Shown piece by piece: positions 8,868-17,728 of a stretch of DNA of 64,000 bases (position 1 is its first letter; every line of letters begins with the position of its first letter). The position numbers were made by a program, and so were the translations under genes. The DNA is from Planococcus salinus (GTDB lineage Bacteria; Bacillota; Bacilli; Bacillales_A; Planococcaceae), in NCBI RefSeq assembly GCF_003719725.1, contig NZ_RIAX01000002.1, forward strand, positions 62,001 through 126,000, given 5' to 3'. The notes beneath the pieces were generated by a model. The model had not been told where the DNA came from, made no database searches, and saw only the letters and a list, made by a program, of their open reading frames with translations.

Positions 8868-10290
8868 ATCTGTTTTCACTCTGGAAAGTGTGTCGTTCCG
8901 TTTTCCGGATGACAGTGAAAAAACACTCGACAACATTTCTTTTTCGATTTTCCGCGGCGAACGCGTCGTCATTTCCGGCCCGAGCGGCTGCGGCAAATCG
9001 ACTTTGCTGTATTTGCTGAACCGATTGTATCCCGTCAATTGCGACGGTATGGTGAGCGGCAACATTTTCATATTCAGTAAACCCGCAGAACTGTATGCGC
9101 CGGGTGAGATCAATCATAGAATCGCGACCGTATTCCAGGATCCCGATTCGCAGTTCTGCATGCCGACGGTCGAAGAAGAATTGGCGTTTACGCTGGAAAA
9201 CCTGCATGTCCCTTTTGCTGGGATGGAGACGCGTATGGTTGAAATTCTGGAACTGACCGGCTTGGCGGATCTTCGCCATGCCAACATCCAGTCTTTGTCA
9301 GGCGGCATGAAGCAGCGCGTCGCAACCGCCTGCGCCCTGATCATGAAACCGGAAGTTCTGCTGCTCGATGAACCGATTTCACATCTCGATCCGTTTACGG
9401 CCAAAGAGTTTATCTCCTGGCTCGACGAATTGCAGCGGCAATTTGATTTGACGATTGTTGTGGTTGAACACCGTTTGGACGCTTGGGAAACTTTTTTCCA
9501 GCGGGAAATCAGCATGGACGGAAATGGAGAAATTATTGCTGACCAGGATTTTTCTGCGAGACGCCCGATTTTATTTCCTGAACGGGTTTCAGCCATGAGC
9601 GGAGAAACCGCAATTTCCGTGACGGATCTTTCGGTGAAACTGAAAGAGAAAATGTTATTAAACTCTTTTTCGTTCAAAGCGAAGCGGGGCGAAATTGTGG
9701 CTATAGCCGGACCGAACGGCAGCGGCAAATCGACATTGGCGAAAGCTTTATGCGGAATCCATAAAAAGTCTTCCGGTCGCATCCAGTCTGATGGAATCGG
9801 CTATGTTCCCCAGTCGCCGGAATATTTGTTCCTGACACAGTCCGTGAAAGATGAATTGGCTTTTTCCGGTTTGGCATCCAGAGAAGAACTCACGGAGCTG
9901 ATGGAACGACTGGGTATGGATGGAATTAAAGAAGCGCACCCATTCTCAGTCAGCCACGGTCAGAAGCGGCGCGTTGCAATCGGTGCGATGCTTGCCGATA
10001 AACGGCCGGTGCTATTGATGGATGAACCGACTTCCGGGCAGGACGAGGCAGCTCTCTATGAATTATTCGATTTGATCGACGGGCGGGCGCGTGATGGCTC
10101 GACAGTTTTCATCATTACGCACGATATGGAATTTGCCGCATCGATCGCTGATTCGGTGCTGCTCATCAAAGACGGACAACTGACCGGCAAATTCGCAGCG
10201 AGGGATGTTTGGCAAAATGAGCAATTGCTCGCCGAACACCACCTGCTGCCGCCGAAAGGAGTGGCAAAACTTGCGGAATCTTTTGCATGA
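8854..10290 (+). CDS. ykoD: YkoD-like ABC transporter ATPase with two nucleotide-binding domains
   Basis: A 478-residue fused double ATPase. Domain 1 has Walker A GPSGCGKST, signature LSGGMKQR and Walker B VLLLDEPISHLD; domain 2 has GPNGSGKST, a variant signature VSHGQKRR and VLLMDEPTSGQDE. It energises the ECF-type uptake of thiamine precursor with YkoE and YkoC. The ATG at 8854 overlaps the end of ykoE; the GTG at 8860 is an alternative because AAAGGTGA is spaced better for it. Overlaps ykoC by twenty bases. Confidence 0.92.
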   Translation: MRVRESVFTLESVSFRFPDDSEKTLDNISFSIFRGERVVISGPSGCGKSTLLYLLNRLYPVNCDGMVSGNIFIFSKPAELYAPGEINHRIATVFQDPDSQFCMPTVEEELAFTLENLHVPFAGMETRMVEILELTGLADLRHANIQSLSGGMKQRVATACALIMKPEVLLLDEPISHLDPFTAKEFISWLDELQRQFDLTIVVVEHRLDAWETFFQREISMDGNGEIIADQDFSARRPILFPERVSAMSGETAISVTDLSVKLKEKMLLNSFSFKAKRGEIVAIAGPNGSGKSTLAKALCGIHKKSSGRIQSDGIGYVPQSPEYLFLTQSVKDELAFSGLASREELTELMERLGMDGIKEAHPFSVSHGQKRRVAIGAMLADKRPVLLMDEPTSGQDEAALYELFDLIDGRARDGSTVFIITHDMEFAASIADSVLLIKDGQLTGKFAARDVWQNEQLLAEHHLLPPKGVAKLAESFA

Positions 10291-11032
10291 CATGAATCCT
10301 TCGGTGAAGTTCGGCGTGGTGACTGTGTCAATGCTCGCGGTGGCGTTTTTCTTTAATCCATGGACGCCTCTTTTGTTCTGGGTCAGTGTACTGGCGCTGC
10401 AGATCGCCCTGAGCCGGATCAACTGGAAAATCTGGCTCTTGTTCATGCTGCCATTTACGCTCGGTGCTTTCGGTTATTTATGGACGACTGTCATATTCAG
10501 TGCGGAAACCGGCGGCACGGTCATCTGGTCGTTTGCCGGCTTGGATGTGACAGATGCACAATGGACCACCGCATTGTCGCTGTCGTTCCGCGTCATGGCG
10601 TTTTCCACTTTATCGCTGATGTTTGCTTTCACAACCGATCCCGTAAAATTCATTATGAGCCTGATGCAGCAATTGAAGCTGTCCCCGAAACTGGCGTATG
10701 GGATCATGGTCGGCTATCAGTTTTTGCCGGTCATGAAAGATGAATTCATCCAGATTCAGCAGGCTCACCGACTGCGCGGTGCGGATACGGAAAAGCATTG
10801 GTGGCAGCGCCTATTCAGCATGCGCCGCGTGATCATCCCGATGCTTGCAGGAGCCGTCCGTAAAGCGGAACGTTCGGCGTTTGCCATGGAAGCACGAGGC
10901 TTTACGGGCGAAGCACGGACTGCCTTCTACCGTCCTGTTCAAGTTGGACGAACAGACTTTCTGTTGGCGGGCGTTTTTATGCTGCTGTTGGTTGGAAGCT
11001 GTGTAGGCGGTGTGATTTTGAGCGCCCCGTAA
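10271..11032 (+). CDS. ykoC: YkoC-like ECF transporter transmembrane (T) protein
   Basis: A 253-residue membrane protein, the same length as B. subtilis YkoC. It carries CbiQ/EcfT-family hallmarks: several hydrophobic helices and, in the cytoplasmic coupling helices, AHRLRGAD (near residue 160) and AFAMEARGFTGEARTAF, i.e. the two A-R-G motifs that contact the ATPase. The TTG at 10271 is preferred because AAAGGAG lies seven bases before it within the end of ykoD; the next ATG is 45 bases further on. Confidence 0.9.
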   Translation: MRNLLHDMNPSVKFGVVTVSMLAVAFFFNPWTPLLFWVSVLALQIALSRINWKIWLLFMLPFTLGAFGYLWTTVIFSAETGGTVIWSFAGLDVTDAQWTTALSLSFRVMAFSTLSLMFAFTTDPVKFIMSLMQQLKLSPKLAYGIMVGYQFLPVMKDEFIQIQQAHRLRGADTEKHWWQRLFSMRRVIIPMLAGAVRKAERSAFAMEARGFTGEARTAFYRPVQVGRTDFLLAGVFMLLLVGSCVGGVILSAP

Positions 11033-11077
11033 TAATGTCCTGCTGAACTGACTCAAGAAGTTAAGCGAATGATTGTG

Positions 11078-11113
11078 CATGAGTTCGGTATACTGCCGGA
11101 CTCATGTTTTTTT
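11078..11113 (+). terminator. terminator of the ykoFEDC operon
   Basis: CATGAGTTCGG pairs with CCGGACTCATG (one G-U pair) and is followed by seven T, 46 bases after the ykoC stop. Confidence 0.85.
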
Positions 11114-11303
11114 AAATTGCCTTTTTCCGAATTTCGTTGAACTGGTTTTTCTCTGTTTGTTGTTTACTGTATTTTTGTATTGAAAATTTTCCTTATGTAA
11201 TTTAGTACATATATAGCTGAAACAATCAATTTGGATAATATAAAATGAAAAGCACTCGCCATCAGCTTTGCGAGTGCCGGTTTTTGCTGCAGATGTGAAA
11301 CGA

Positions 11304-11816
11304 TCAATCAGCCCCTTTTCCGCCGCTCTCGCTTTTAACGAAACGTTCTTTTCGCAACCGCTTATGCGCAGAATTGGAAGATGGTGTGACGGGCACAAAA
11401 CCGACTGCTTTTGACAGCCCGAATTTCGGCATATTGCCGTAGATGGATTCAAACTGCCCCGGTTTGACCAAGTACGTTTCATGGTAAATGCCAACTGAGT
11501 CGTTGTTTCCCACTTTTTTGTTGAAGTTTTTCCATGCAGTTAAGTGCTGGTTGCCTTTGGCATAGGCCAGCAGCTGTTCTTCGGATTGCCAATATTGAAC
11601 CATCAGCGTCGTCCTCAGCCCAAAGAAGTTCTCCATGGACAAACAACCAAGCTCTTTATGGCTGTAGAGCTCTTTGATCATCGGCGGCATGGCAATGAAA
11701 ACCGGCCACCATTTATGGACAGCCCACCATTTGTTGATGCGTGTACCGATAATAAAAACGACAAAGCCTTCCTGGTTTTCAGCTGTGTACCTGCCGGGAA
11801 AAATTTGCGCACTCAT
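11304..11816 (-). CDS. DUF4188 protein (monooxygenase/phenylacetaldoxime dehydratase-like)
   Basis: A 170-residue protein with the DUF4188 pattern: TAENQEGFVVFIIGTRINKWW near the N terminus, then LRTTLMVQYWQSEEQLLAYA and HLTAWKNFNKKVGNNDSVGIYHETY. Members have a dimeric alpha-beta barrel-like fold related to antibiotic monooxygenases; the activity here is unknown. Start ATG at 11816 uses the AAGGAGGGA that overlaps the last codons of the upstream padR gene, so the two form a tightly coupled operon and it is likely controlled by that regulator. Confidence 0.75.
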   Translation of the reverse strand: MSAQIFPGRYTAENQEGFVVFIIGTRINKWWAVHKWWPVFIAMPPMIKELYSHKELGCLSMENFFGLRTTLMVQYWQSEEQLLAYAKGNQHLTAWKNFNKKVGNNDSVGIYHETYLVKPGQFESIYGNMPKFGLSKAVGFVPVTPSSNSAHKRLRKERFVKSESGGKGAD

Positions 11817-11818
11817 CG

Positions 11819-12373
11819 TTATCCCTCCTTTTTCAGTAATAGGCTTTTTGTATCTTCACACCAATCGATGGCGGCTTGCGTTGTACGGAGCCCGTAATCC
11901 AATGTGATGATCCAAAAAGGGGCATCTTGTTCGTCAAACAGCTGAGTCGAAATCATGTTCTTGATCGCTTCGTACGTATTGTGGCGTGTCAATAATCTAG
12001 CAAGATAGTCATCCAGATGGCGACGGGCAGTTTCAGGGTTCTGATGGCGGCTGAAGAATAATTTGAGCAGCAGTTCATTTTTTTCAACCGGCAACTCCGC
12101 AATCGGCTGTTCCAGCCACTTTTTCAAAGCCTCCATGCCGAAATCGGTGATTTGGTATTCTTTTTTGTCCGGTTTTCCTTCCTGCTCCAGTTCTTCAACG
12201 GTGGCAAAGCCTTTTTCAACCAACAATTTCAGTGTTGGATAAATTTGGCCATAGCTGATTTTCCAGAAGTGATTCAAACTTCCATCAATCATTTGCTTCA
12301 TGGAATAACCGGTAGTGCAGCCGGTAGTTAAAAGCCCGAGAATGGCGTATTGAGTCGGATTTTCTTTGGAAAT
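11819..12373 (-). CDS. PadR-family transcriptional regulator with apparent ATT start
   Basis: A 184-residue regulator. The N-terminal winged-helix reads SKENPTQYAILGLLTTGC..., then TGYSMKQMIDGSLNHFWKISYGQIYPTLKLLVEKG, the standard PadR DNA-binding domain, with a helical C-terminal dimerisation domain. The first in-frame ATG (12301) would remove the first two helices. The family N terminus is only restored by reading from the ATT at 12373, which has AGGGAGGGG six bases upstream; no ATG, GTG or TTG exists in that frame. Heads an operon with the DUF4188 gene and has an 11-base-pair palindrome 25 bases upstream. Confidence 0.82.
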   Translation of the reverse strand: MSKENPTQYAILGLLTTGCTTGYSMKQMIDGSLNHFWKISYGQIYPTLKLLVEKGFATVEELEQEGKPDKKEYQITDFGMEALKKWLEQPIAELPVEKNELLLKLFFSRHQNPETARRHLDDYLARLLTRHNTYEAIKNMISTQLFDEQDAPFWIITLDYGLRTTQAAIDWCEDTKSLLLKKEG

Positions 12374-12397
12374 GAAAAACCCCTCCCTATTTTGGGT

Positions 12398-12424
12398 TAT
12401 TATATATCTTTTTGATATATAATA
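12398..12424 (-). promoter_or_regulatory. candidate PadR operator palindrome
   Basis: Perfect inverted repeat with 11-base arms, TATTATATATC at 12398-12408 and GATATATAATA at 12414-12424, separated by TTTTT. It lies immediately upstream of the padR leader, where an autoregulatory operator is expected. Binding is inferred, not shown. Confidence 0.5.
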
Positions 12425-12669
12425 TACTTTATTAAGATTTAAAAATAAAGAAATAACTATCGAAATGTTCTGTTATTTCTTTGTTCTACTTTTTTAGAAA
12501 AGTTGATGAAAAAGGATCAGAGCATTTATTCCGAGAATTGAAAACTCCACCGGTGCCGGCAGGAATTTTTTTATCATTCGCCGTGAAAAGTGATAATATA
12601 ATGGGTGTGAAGTTTACCGCACTGTCTTCTGCAAGTTAGTTCAAAACAAGAATCTGGAGGCTTTATAAA

Positions 12670-13059
12670 GTGGAAAAAGTTTGGAGTTTACGCTTAATAC
12701 GATTTTCAGCAATCTTCGGATTGCTCGGGACTTATCTCGGTTCTCACATGGCCGGGCAGATGGATTATGCTTTGCGCCCGATCCACGCCCATATCCTCCT
12801 GGTCGGCTGGCTTTCCGTCTTCGCCTGGGGGATTTTCTACCATGCCTATACGGTCAAATACAAAAAGCTCGTCACCCTCCACGGCATTCTTGCAATGGTC
12901 GGTGCAGTCGGTTTGACCGCCGGTATGTGGCTGTATAACCTGAACCCGTTCAATTGGAACGAAACCTTCGTGCTGATTTTCTTCATCGCAGGCGGCACCA
13001 TCCTGCTGCTCGCGTTTTTCCTGTTTGCGGTCATCACATTCCTGACAGAAAAAAATTAG
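12670..13059 (+). CDS. four-helix membrane protein resembling a heme-copper oxidase subunit I fragment
   Basis: A 129-residue protein with four transmembrane helices. Histidines occur at regular places (GSHMAGQ, RPIHAHILLVGW, IFYHAYT, TLHGILAM), reminiscent of small cytochrome-oxidase-subunit-I-like proteins and suggesting heme or metal binding in the membrane; this is inference. GTG start at 12670 with TGGAGG 10 bases before. Single gene closed by a bidirectional terminator. Confidence 0.65.
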   Translation: MEKVWSLRLIRFSAIFGLLGTYLGSHMAGQMDYALRPIHAHILLVGWLSVFAWGIFYHAYTVKYKKLVTLHGILAMVGAVGLTAGMWLYNLNPFNWNETFVLIFFIAGGTILLLAFFLFAVITFLTEKN

Positions 13060-13113
13060 GGCAATGAAAAGCCCTTACGGAAAAACAAAGCCGGAAGATA
13101 TTTCAGTAAACAC

Positions 13114-13157
13114 AAAAAGACGCTCTGAAAGCTTTTAAACTTTCAGAGCGTCTTTTT
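13114..13157. terminator. bidirectional terminator
   Basis: Perfect arms AAAAAGACGCTCTGAAAG (13114-13131) and complement (13140-13157), A-run on one side and T-run on the other, between convergent genes ending at 13059 (+) and 13206 (-). Confidence 0.9.
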
Positions 13158-13205
13158 TGCCGGTTTCACCAGCATTTTCTATATAATGTCAGCAGACAGT
13201 AGTCG

Positions 13206-13367
13206 TTATGCTTCTACACGTGCATCTTCTCTGTTTTTAGCTTCTACTTGAAGCTTCGCTTTTTTCTCTTTGTACTCCTTGTATCCATTAAAAAATTCTT
13301 CGGTTGTCTGCGATGGTTTCTTAGTGGTATTCCCCATTGTCATTACTTCTTTTTCGATAGCAGTCAT
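13206..13367 (-). CDS. small charged hypothetical protein
   Basis: A 53-residue protein, MTAIEKEVMTMGNTTKKPS then a Lys/Glu-rich helical tail (EFFNGYKEYKEKKAKLQVEA). I do not recognise it. The ATG at 13367 has TGGAGG nine bases upstream; the longer frame to 13448 has none. Possible cytoplasmic helical peptide. Confidence 0.5.
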   Translation of the reverse strand: MTAIEKEVMTMGNTTKKPSQTTEEFFNGYKEYKEKKAKLQVEAKNREDARVEA

Positions 13368-13610
13368 TCTGCATAACCTCCAGTAAATTTTTTCTTTTAT
13401 CCAGGTCATTGAACGTTTTGCTGATTGTCCGGAAATCCAGACTTGCATGTGTTATAGAAGAAGACATCAATCAATCGATCGAACAGAACTCGACGATTTT
13501 TCTAGTTTGAATACAAGAAGTTCCCCACCCCCTAAAGTGCACCGCTGATCGTAAGTTTTTCAACTCTTTATAGTCAACCGCCGTAGCGGTATAACTGTGT
13601 GGAAACGCTA

Positions 13611-14018
13611 TCAATTGTGTGATGAAATCGCCTGGAGCGCCGAAGCGAGCCGTTCAGCGAATTGGACAGGAGATTCCTGGGATTTCAGCAGTATGCTGCA
13701 CGTGCCTGACTGCTGCACCAACCGCTGCGAAAAGTTTGTTGGAAAAGGATTTGCGTGTTCTCTTAACGCGGTTGAAAAAGGCAGGAATTCTTCAGGCAGC
13801 AACAAAATTTCCGCTTCATTGATTGTTGGCCCTTCTTCTGCAAGCAAGGAAAACGAAATTTCCATATCGAGCCCCGTGGTGAAGTAGTGGCTGCCACCGC
13901 TCAGCTTTACTATTCGTGTTTTTTGAATCCTTGCCATTCCATCAAGCAGTTCGATTTCTGCATCCATTAATTGGCTGATTTTTTCTGTTGTCGATTCTAC
14001 TGAAGCAAAACCAATCAT
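13611..14018 (-). CDS. hypothetical soluble protein
   Basis: A 135-residue protein starting MIGFASVESTTEKISQL. Not recognised. It is a mixed alpha/beta, acidic protein without membrane segments or cysteine clusters (one Cys). The start at 14018 is chosen because AAAGGG is nine bases upstream; an ATG at 14027 would abut that site. No operon partner is evident, and both flanks are AT-rich. Confidence 0.5.
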   Translation of the reverse strand: MIGFASVESTTEKISQLMDAEIELLDGMARIQKTRIVKLSGGSHYFTTGLDMEISFSLLAEEGPTINEAEILLLPEEFLPFSTALREHANPFPTNFSQRLVQQSGTCSILLKSQESPVQFAERLASALQAISSHN

Positions 14019-14917
14019 TCCATCCATCCCTTTCTGGCCATTTCTGATCTTGTGGTCAGATCAGAATTGCAGCTTGTCATCCGCCATTCTTTTTGACTGT
14101 TTCAAAAGGCAAACCAGACTGAACCTTACTGACTATTACTATATATACATAAAAGGTTTTTTTATCTTTTGTTTAATAATATTATCTGATATAAAAATAC
14201 TACTACGCCTTATACGAGTTGTAAACATCTAATAAAAAGATATTTTTTGCATCATTATTCTATAATATCTTGATCTCCTTTTAACTATTCCTTGAAGTTT
14301 TTCCATTTTACTTCCTGTTCAATAAATATAAATTTTTTCATTGATAGTTCGGGATTCTTCTAAATTACATTGCGAGAACTACTATATCATCCCCTTCAAT
14401 TTGTTCTGCCTTACAACTCATTTTGTTCTTCCACTATAATTGTTATTTGTAAATTTTTTCGGCTTATTTTTTGGTATTTGTGTAAATTAGTTAATTGATT
14501 TTTCTGATAATTATATGTCTTGCATGGAAGACCCCGTTGTTTTTTGTTTTGAGTCTGGGACATCCTTCGTTTAACTTCCCTTTTTCTGTTACTTCAAATA
14601 AGCGCTGCGCGAAAAGCCGATTTCATAATCAAACCGTTTCCCTTTCAACTCAACCGTAACGTGTTTTTGCCGTTGAAGAAGCAAGGAATTGAACAGCATA
14701 TTATCCAATTGCTTGCACCACTTTGCAGTGTTGGTTTTTTCTTGGTTAGCAGAACTGTTTTTTTAAAATTTTCCTTATGTAATTTAATACATTTAAAGCT
14801 TTATGCCACTTTATCTTATGATTTTCAATAAAAAAAGGTGCCGCTTGTTCTTCTTCCCTGCTTTGAAAGAAAATCAAATTTTTCATAAGAAAAAGGGCTG
14901 TTGCCAGCCCTTTTTCT
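14019..14917. other. 900-base AT-rich gap
   Basis: No supportable gene or RNA. The sequence is visibly more AT-rich than its neighbours (stretches of T and TA around 14130-14530). The only notable pieces are a copy of a 36-base motif at 14765-14800, shared with 11183-11218, and the terminator at 14889-14916. Confidence 0.5.
14889..14916 (-). terminator. terminator of the Spo0M-like gene
   Basis: GAAAAAGGGCTG pairs perfectly with CAGCCCTTTTTC around TTGC, directly after the stop at 14918. Confidence 0.85.
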
Positions 14918-15325
14918 TCAACCATATGTAATTTCATCTTCATCCTGAACATCAAATCCATGCTTGATATGCAACACCGTCCTGACGACCAGTTTGGCTT
15001 TCTCATTTTCAATAAGCCACCGTTCATCCGGAACGATTTCGAAATGCTGCATTTTTGTTTCTTTGGATTGGATATTTCCGGCCAGCTCCAGCGACTGTTT
15101 CGTAACCGGAATCTCAATGTAGTTGAAATCGCTGTCTTCCCGGTAATCTTCAATCATTTTAATGACCTGCAACTCGATATAGTCGATTTCCATGTCGCTT
15201 TCTCCGCCATATACATAAATTGTCCCATTCAGCGTTTCGCCTTCTTCCAATTGAGGCCTTTCAATGACAGTATCGATTTTCATCGTGCCAAAGCCGATCG
15301 ATGACAAAAATTCTTTGAAATTCAT
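14918..15325 (-). CDS. short Spo0M-like (arrestin-fold) protein
   Basis: A 135-residue protein opening MNFKEFLSSIGFGTMKIDTVIERPQLEEGETLNG, which matches the start of Spo0M sporulation-control proteins, followed by beta-strand blocks (YIELQVIKMIEDYRED, HFEIVPDERWLIENEKAKLVVRTVLHI). Spo0M is about 258 residues; this one stops after HIKHGFDVQDEDEITYG, i.e. it contains only the N-terminal arrestin-like half. A clean terminator follows, so this looks like a settled short form rather than a recent break. Role in sporulation or cell-cycle control is inferred from the family. Confidence 0.75.
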   Translation of the reverse strand: MNFKEFLSSIGFGTMKIDTVIERPQLEEGETLNGTIYVYGGESDMEIDYIELQVIKMIEDYREDSDFNYIEIPVTKQSLELAGNIQSKETKMQHFEIVPDERWLIENEKAKLVVRTVLHIKHGFDVQDEDEITYG

Positions 15326-15388
15326 AAGTAGAAACCCCCAGCTTTTTTAATGGTTCTGAACAATTCCAATAATTATTGGATTGAACCG

Positions 15389-16576
15389 TTATTGAAGTTC
15401 GTGGTAATCGTAATGATTTTCAAGGTCCGTTTCATGTTTATTGTAACGGCGTTTAAATAATTTGTAAAAATGGGAAACCACTACGCGCAATAGCGCATAC
15501 CCCGGAATCCCCAGCAGCACGCCGATGACGCCAAACAACGACCCTGCTGTCAGCAATACAAAAATAATGGTGATGGGATGGATATACAACGTCTTGCCCA
15601 TGACCTGCGGCGAAATGAGGTTGCCTTCCACCAACTGCACAACTGTCCAGACAATCGCCAGCTTGACGAGCATGAACGGCGACGTCACAAGCGCAATGAT
15701 GACAGCTGGCGTAATGGCTATCGCCGGTCCGATATACGGCACAACACTGGTGACCATGGCTATCGACCCGAGCAACAACGCATAATCCATTCCGATGATC
15801 AAAAAGCCGATATACACCATGATACCGATGCAGACAGCGACGATAATCTGGCCCTGGATATAAGCGCTCAACTGCTTATCAGCTTCGCTGAACAGCTCCC
15901 GTGTATCTTCACGGAAACGCGGCGGCAGCAATCTGACAATGTATTCCGGAAGCTTTTCGCCGTCTTTAAGCAAATAAAACAAGATGAACGGCACAATGAC
16001 AATCGATAGAACGACGCCGGTAATGGCGGAAATAAAACCAGTGATTCCTGTAATGACACTGGTTGCCGCATTTTGGATGGTATCGGCAATATTGTCAGGC
16101 AAAGTGGCAAGAAGCCGGTCAATGTCAAAAGTAGATCCCCTGTAATAATCGCCGATGATCGAAGAGCGCAGAAAAGCATCGATATCTGTCAGCAATTGCA
16201 TGAAATAATCCGGAAATTCTTCGATCAGCATTTGAAACTGGTCCCGGAGAAATGGAAACACCAGCACGACAAGCAGTGTAATTAACCCGATAGCTCCCAG
16301 GAAAATGATGATGATCCCCCATATCCTGGGGATTTTCAACCTTTCCAATAGACGAAGAACCGGCCGCAGCAAATAAAAGGCGATTAACGCCAAAATACCC
16401 GGCAGCACGACAGTCTTCATGAAGACATTTAACGGGTTGAAGATAAACGACACTTCCCGAAAAACAAAAATGGCCAAGCCAAGCAACACCAGGATGACCA
16501 AACTGAACAACGTGTTGCGGCCGCCCAGGAAATGAATGAAGTTTGTTGAGAAAAATGACGGTTTTTCCGGTTCCAT
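15389..16576 (-). CDS. AI-2E family transporter
   Basis: A 395-residue membrane protein with about eight hydrophobic helices and the AI-2E transporter hallmark VPYIGPAIAITPAVIIAL near residue 280, plus the typical N-terminal block (PGILALIAFYLLRPVLRLLERLKIPR) and the ENLISPQVMGKTLYIHPI-like segment. Despite the name, many relatives (YdbI/YtvI type in Bacillus) have no proven autoinducer transport; some exchange small solutes or Na+/Li+. Located just upstream of the Spo0M-like gene on the same strand. Confidence 0.9.
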   Translation of the reverse strand: MEPEKPSFFSTNFIHFLGGRNTLFSLVILVLLGLAIFVFREVSFIFNPLNVFMKTVVLPGILALIAFYLLRPVLRLLERLKIPRIWGIIIIFLGAIGLITLLVVLVFPFLRDQFQMLIEEFPDYFMQLLTDIDAFLRSSIIGDYYRGSTFDIDRLLATLPDNIADTIQNAATSVITGITGFISAITGVVLSIVIVPFILFYLLKDGEKLPEYIVRLLPPRFREDTRELFSEADKQLSAYIQGQIIVAVCIGIMVYIGFLIIGMDYALLLGSIAMVTSVVPYIGPAIAITPAVIIALVTSPFMLVKLAIVWTVVQLVEGNLISPQVMGKTLYIHPITIIFVLLTAGSLFGVIGVLLGIPGYALLRVVVSHFYKLFKRRYNKHETDLENHYDYHELQ

Positions 16577-16634
16577 CCCTGTCCCTCTTTCTGTATGATC
16601 TTGCTACTTCCAGTTTATCATATGTTCAGACTTT

Positions 16635-17579
16635 TCAGTGAAGGGGTTGCGACAAAAATTCGCTTAATGCCTGTTTGTTTTGTTCGATGTCCATTTCAAT
16701 GACCGAGCCGGCGTGTGAATAGGAATTGAACCGGTAACTGTCTTTAATCGGGATGGTTAACCGCTCCACCTCACTGTTTCCGCTGATGGCCAGTTGGGCA
16801 GCCAGCTTCATCTGATCTGACACAGGCATATCTGTTTGAACAAACCCCTGTGCTGCGCCTGCCAGTTTCGGCAGTCGCGGAAGGGCCGAAATGCCGAGTA
16901 CTTCCTCTTTTGTAGCGGCAATTACTTGCTGCTGACGCCGGACCCGTCCAAAATCACCTTCTGAATCCGCACGGAAACGCGCATAGCCGAGTAATTCCTG
17001 GCCATTCAGCTTCTGTACGCCTTTTGTGAGCGTGACGCCGATTTTTTCCGACATATCTTTTTCCACATCCACTTCCACGCCGTTTGGTGCGGCAATATCG
17101 ATGAGGCTTTCAAAGCTTTTGAAGTCAATCACTGCATAATGATGGATTTCCACACCAAACGTGCTGCGCAGCGTATCAGCCAGCAGGTCCACACCACCCA
17201 GATAAAAAGCCGTGTTCAATTTATAGGATTGATAGCCGGGAATGTCGGCATAAATATCACGCATGAACGAAGTGGCTTTCAGTTCATTTGTCTCTTTGTT
17301 ATGCGACAGCAGCATCATTGTATCCGTACGCGATTTCTCTTCTCCTCTGGAATCCACTCCGAGCAGCAGGATGTTTTCGTAATCGCCGTTTTCTTCATCA
17401 CCCGAAAAGCTTATTTGTTCTTTTGCTGGATCATCAGCTTGTTGGTATCCGATTTGGAATTGTATAAAGGCATAAATCCCTGCTGCGATAATGAGCAAAA
17501 ACAGCAATAGGAAAATCCCGCGAAAACGGAAACGCTTTTTTTTGCGCCGTTCTCTCCGTAAGGGCAGTTCTTCTTCCAT
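16635..17579 (-). CDS. LytR-CpsA-Psr (LCP) family cell-wall ligase
   Basis: A 314-residue protein: basic N-terminus (RRERRKKKRFRFR), one membrane anchor (residues ~20-42), then an extracellular LCP domain. Family residues are visible: NILLLGVDSR, RTDTMMLLS, TSFMRDIYADIPGY and LLGYARFRADSEGDFGRVRRQQQV, giving the Arg/Asp residues that bind the polyprenyl pyrophosphate. LCP proteins attach anionic polymers such as teichoic acid to peptidoglycan. The ATG at 17579 is preferred over GTG 17588, as AAAGGA would be only two bases from the latter. Divergent from msrA. Confidence 0.9.
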   Translation of the reverse strand: MEEELPLRRERRKKKRFRFRGIFLLLFLLIIAAGIYAFIQFQIGYQQADDPAKEQISFSGDEENGDYENILLLGVDSRGEEKSRTDTMMLLSHNKETNELKATSFMRDIYADIPGYQSYKLNTAFYLGGVDLLADTLRSTFGVEIHHYAVIDFKSFESLIDIAAPNGVEVDVEKDMSEKIGVTLTKGVQKLNGQELLGYARFRADSEGDFGRVRRQQQVIAATKEEVLGISALPRLPKLAGAAQGFVQTDMPVSDQMKLAAQLAISGNSEVERLTIPIKDSYRFNSYSHAGSVIEMDIEQNKQALSEFLSQPLH

Positions 17580-17668
17580 GATGTACACGTTCCTTTCTGG
17601 TTGTCCTACACGACATAAGACGATGCTTGGCTTGAAGAAGTTTCTGTCTCAATTATAAAACATTTTTA

Positions 17669-17697
17669 TTGTCCCACATGAAGAGTGGTGATAAAAT
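17669..17697 (+). promoter_or_regulatory. sigma-A-like promoter for msrA
   Basis: TTGTCC (17669-17674), a 17-base spacer and TAAAAT (17692-17697), ending about 30 bases before the msrA start. Confidence 0.55.
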
Positions 17698-17728
17698 TTT
17701 TTTAATGCGTTTGAGAGGAGAAAGTACG

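Noticed and set aside
11102-11494. 130-codon minus-strand frame overlapping the DUF4188 gene
   Set aside because: A shadow of the DUF4188 coding region extended into AT-rich DNA.
14746-15153. Possible second frame continuing the Spo0M-like gene
   Set aside because: It overlaps the gene in another frame and does not encode the missing Spo0M C-terminal domain.
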